Below are positions 63,935-64,000 of a DNA stretch of 64,000 nucleotides, in pieces. The position numbers and the translations under genes are program-made. Every line of letters begins with the position of its first letter. Positions within the stretch are counted from its first letter, which is position 1. A model generated the notes under the pieces. The model was not told where the DNA came from. It saw nothing but the letters and a program-made list of their open reading frames with translations, and did no database searches. Origin of the DNA: Temnothorax longispinosus (Eukaryota > Arthropoda > Insecta > Hymenoptera > Formicidae); contig NC_092360.1 in the NCBI RefSeq assembly GCF_030848805.1, positions 13,268,001 through 13,332,000 on the forward strand, read 5' to 3'.

Positions 63935-64000
63935 GTAAGCGAAGCTAGATACCATTTGAATTTCAGAAATAATATAAATGTTTGAAAATAATTCATAATT

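Noticed and set aside
1..64000. Alternative identity as fibrillin, Notch or another EGF-rich protein.
   Set aside because: None of these has the RPECxxxxDCPxxxACxxxKCxDPC DPY module repeated between EGFs. TB domains (fibrillin) and LNR repeats (Notch) are absent.

Overview
The window lies wholly inside one very large plus-strand gene. I read it as the insect dumpy (dp) gene, which encodes a giant, cysteine-rich, apical extracellular-matrix protein built from EGF modules and the dumpy-specific DPY disulphide module. I place 114 exons between 78 and 63934, about 38.6 kb of coding sequence or roughly 12,900 residues. They are separated by short AT-rich introns of about 74 to 1407 nt. Neither end of the gene is present: there is no signal peptide, promoter, ZP domain, transmembrane segment or poly(A) site. 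An arthropod, almost certainly an insect, is implied. The compact AT-rich introns and the one-module-per-exon layout would suit a hymenopteran, but I cannot fix the species from the sequence.

Layout. (1) 78-5858: calcium-binding EGF (cbEGF, DINEC-type) modules mixed with ordinary EGF and early DPY units, ending in one 1758-nt exon with many modules. (2) 6359-13518: smaller exons, several made of consecutive DPY-like units with no EGF between them. This is the only stretch where introns leave phase 1, and it contains a GC-AG intron. (3) 14393-17931: a long DPY/EGF exon followed by a mucin-like exon of more than 600 Thr/Ser/Glu-rich residues. That exon is broken by a one-base frameshift near 16573. 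(4) 18822-21432: transition exons. (5) 21729-58267: a regular array in which nearly every exon encodes one EGF-DPY-EGF cassette of about 100-110 residues. It starts as a three-cassette repeat and becomes a six-cassette higher-order repeat, running for ten consecutive periods. (6) 58439-63934: degenerate and shorter cassettes with a recurring RTMIC-type EGF, leading towards the C-terminal part outside the window.

Function. In Drosophila, Dumpy is a fibrous protein of about 2.5 MDa. It anchors epidermis to cuticle at muscle-attachment sites and shapes wing and trachea. The modules here would form a long disulphide-bonded filament. cbEGFs give calcium-stiffened joints, EGF-DPY-EGF cassettes give the repeating shaft, and the mucin segment gives an O-glycosylated extensible spacer. 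Symmetric phase-1 exons let whole cassettes be duplicated, lost or skipped without changing frame.

Beyond the exons I see only intronic material: a probable 229-bp TA-flanked MITE, a 47-bp near-perfect palindrome, a diverged 202-nt tandem duplication in the largest intron, a minisatellite, a (TA)26 microsatellite and a cluster of E-box palindromes. I find no RNA gene, CRISPR array or second protein-coding gene.
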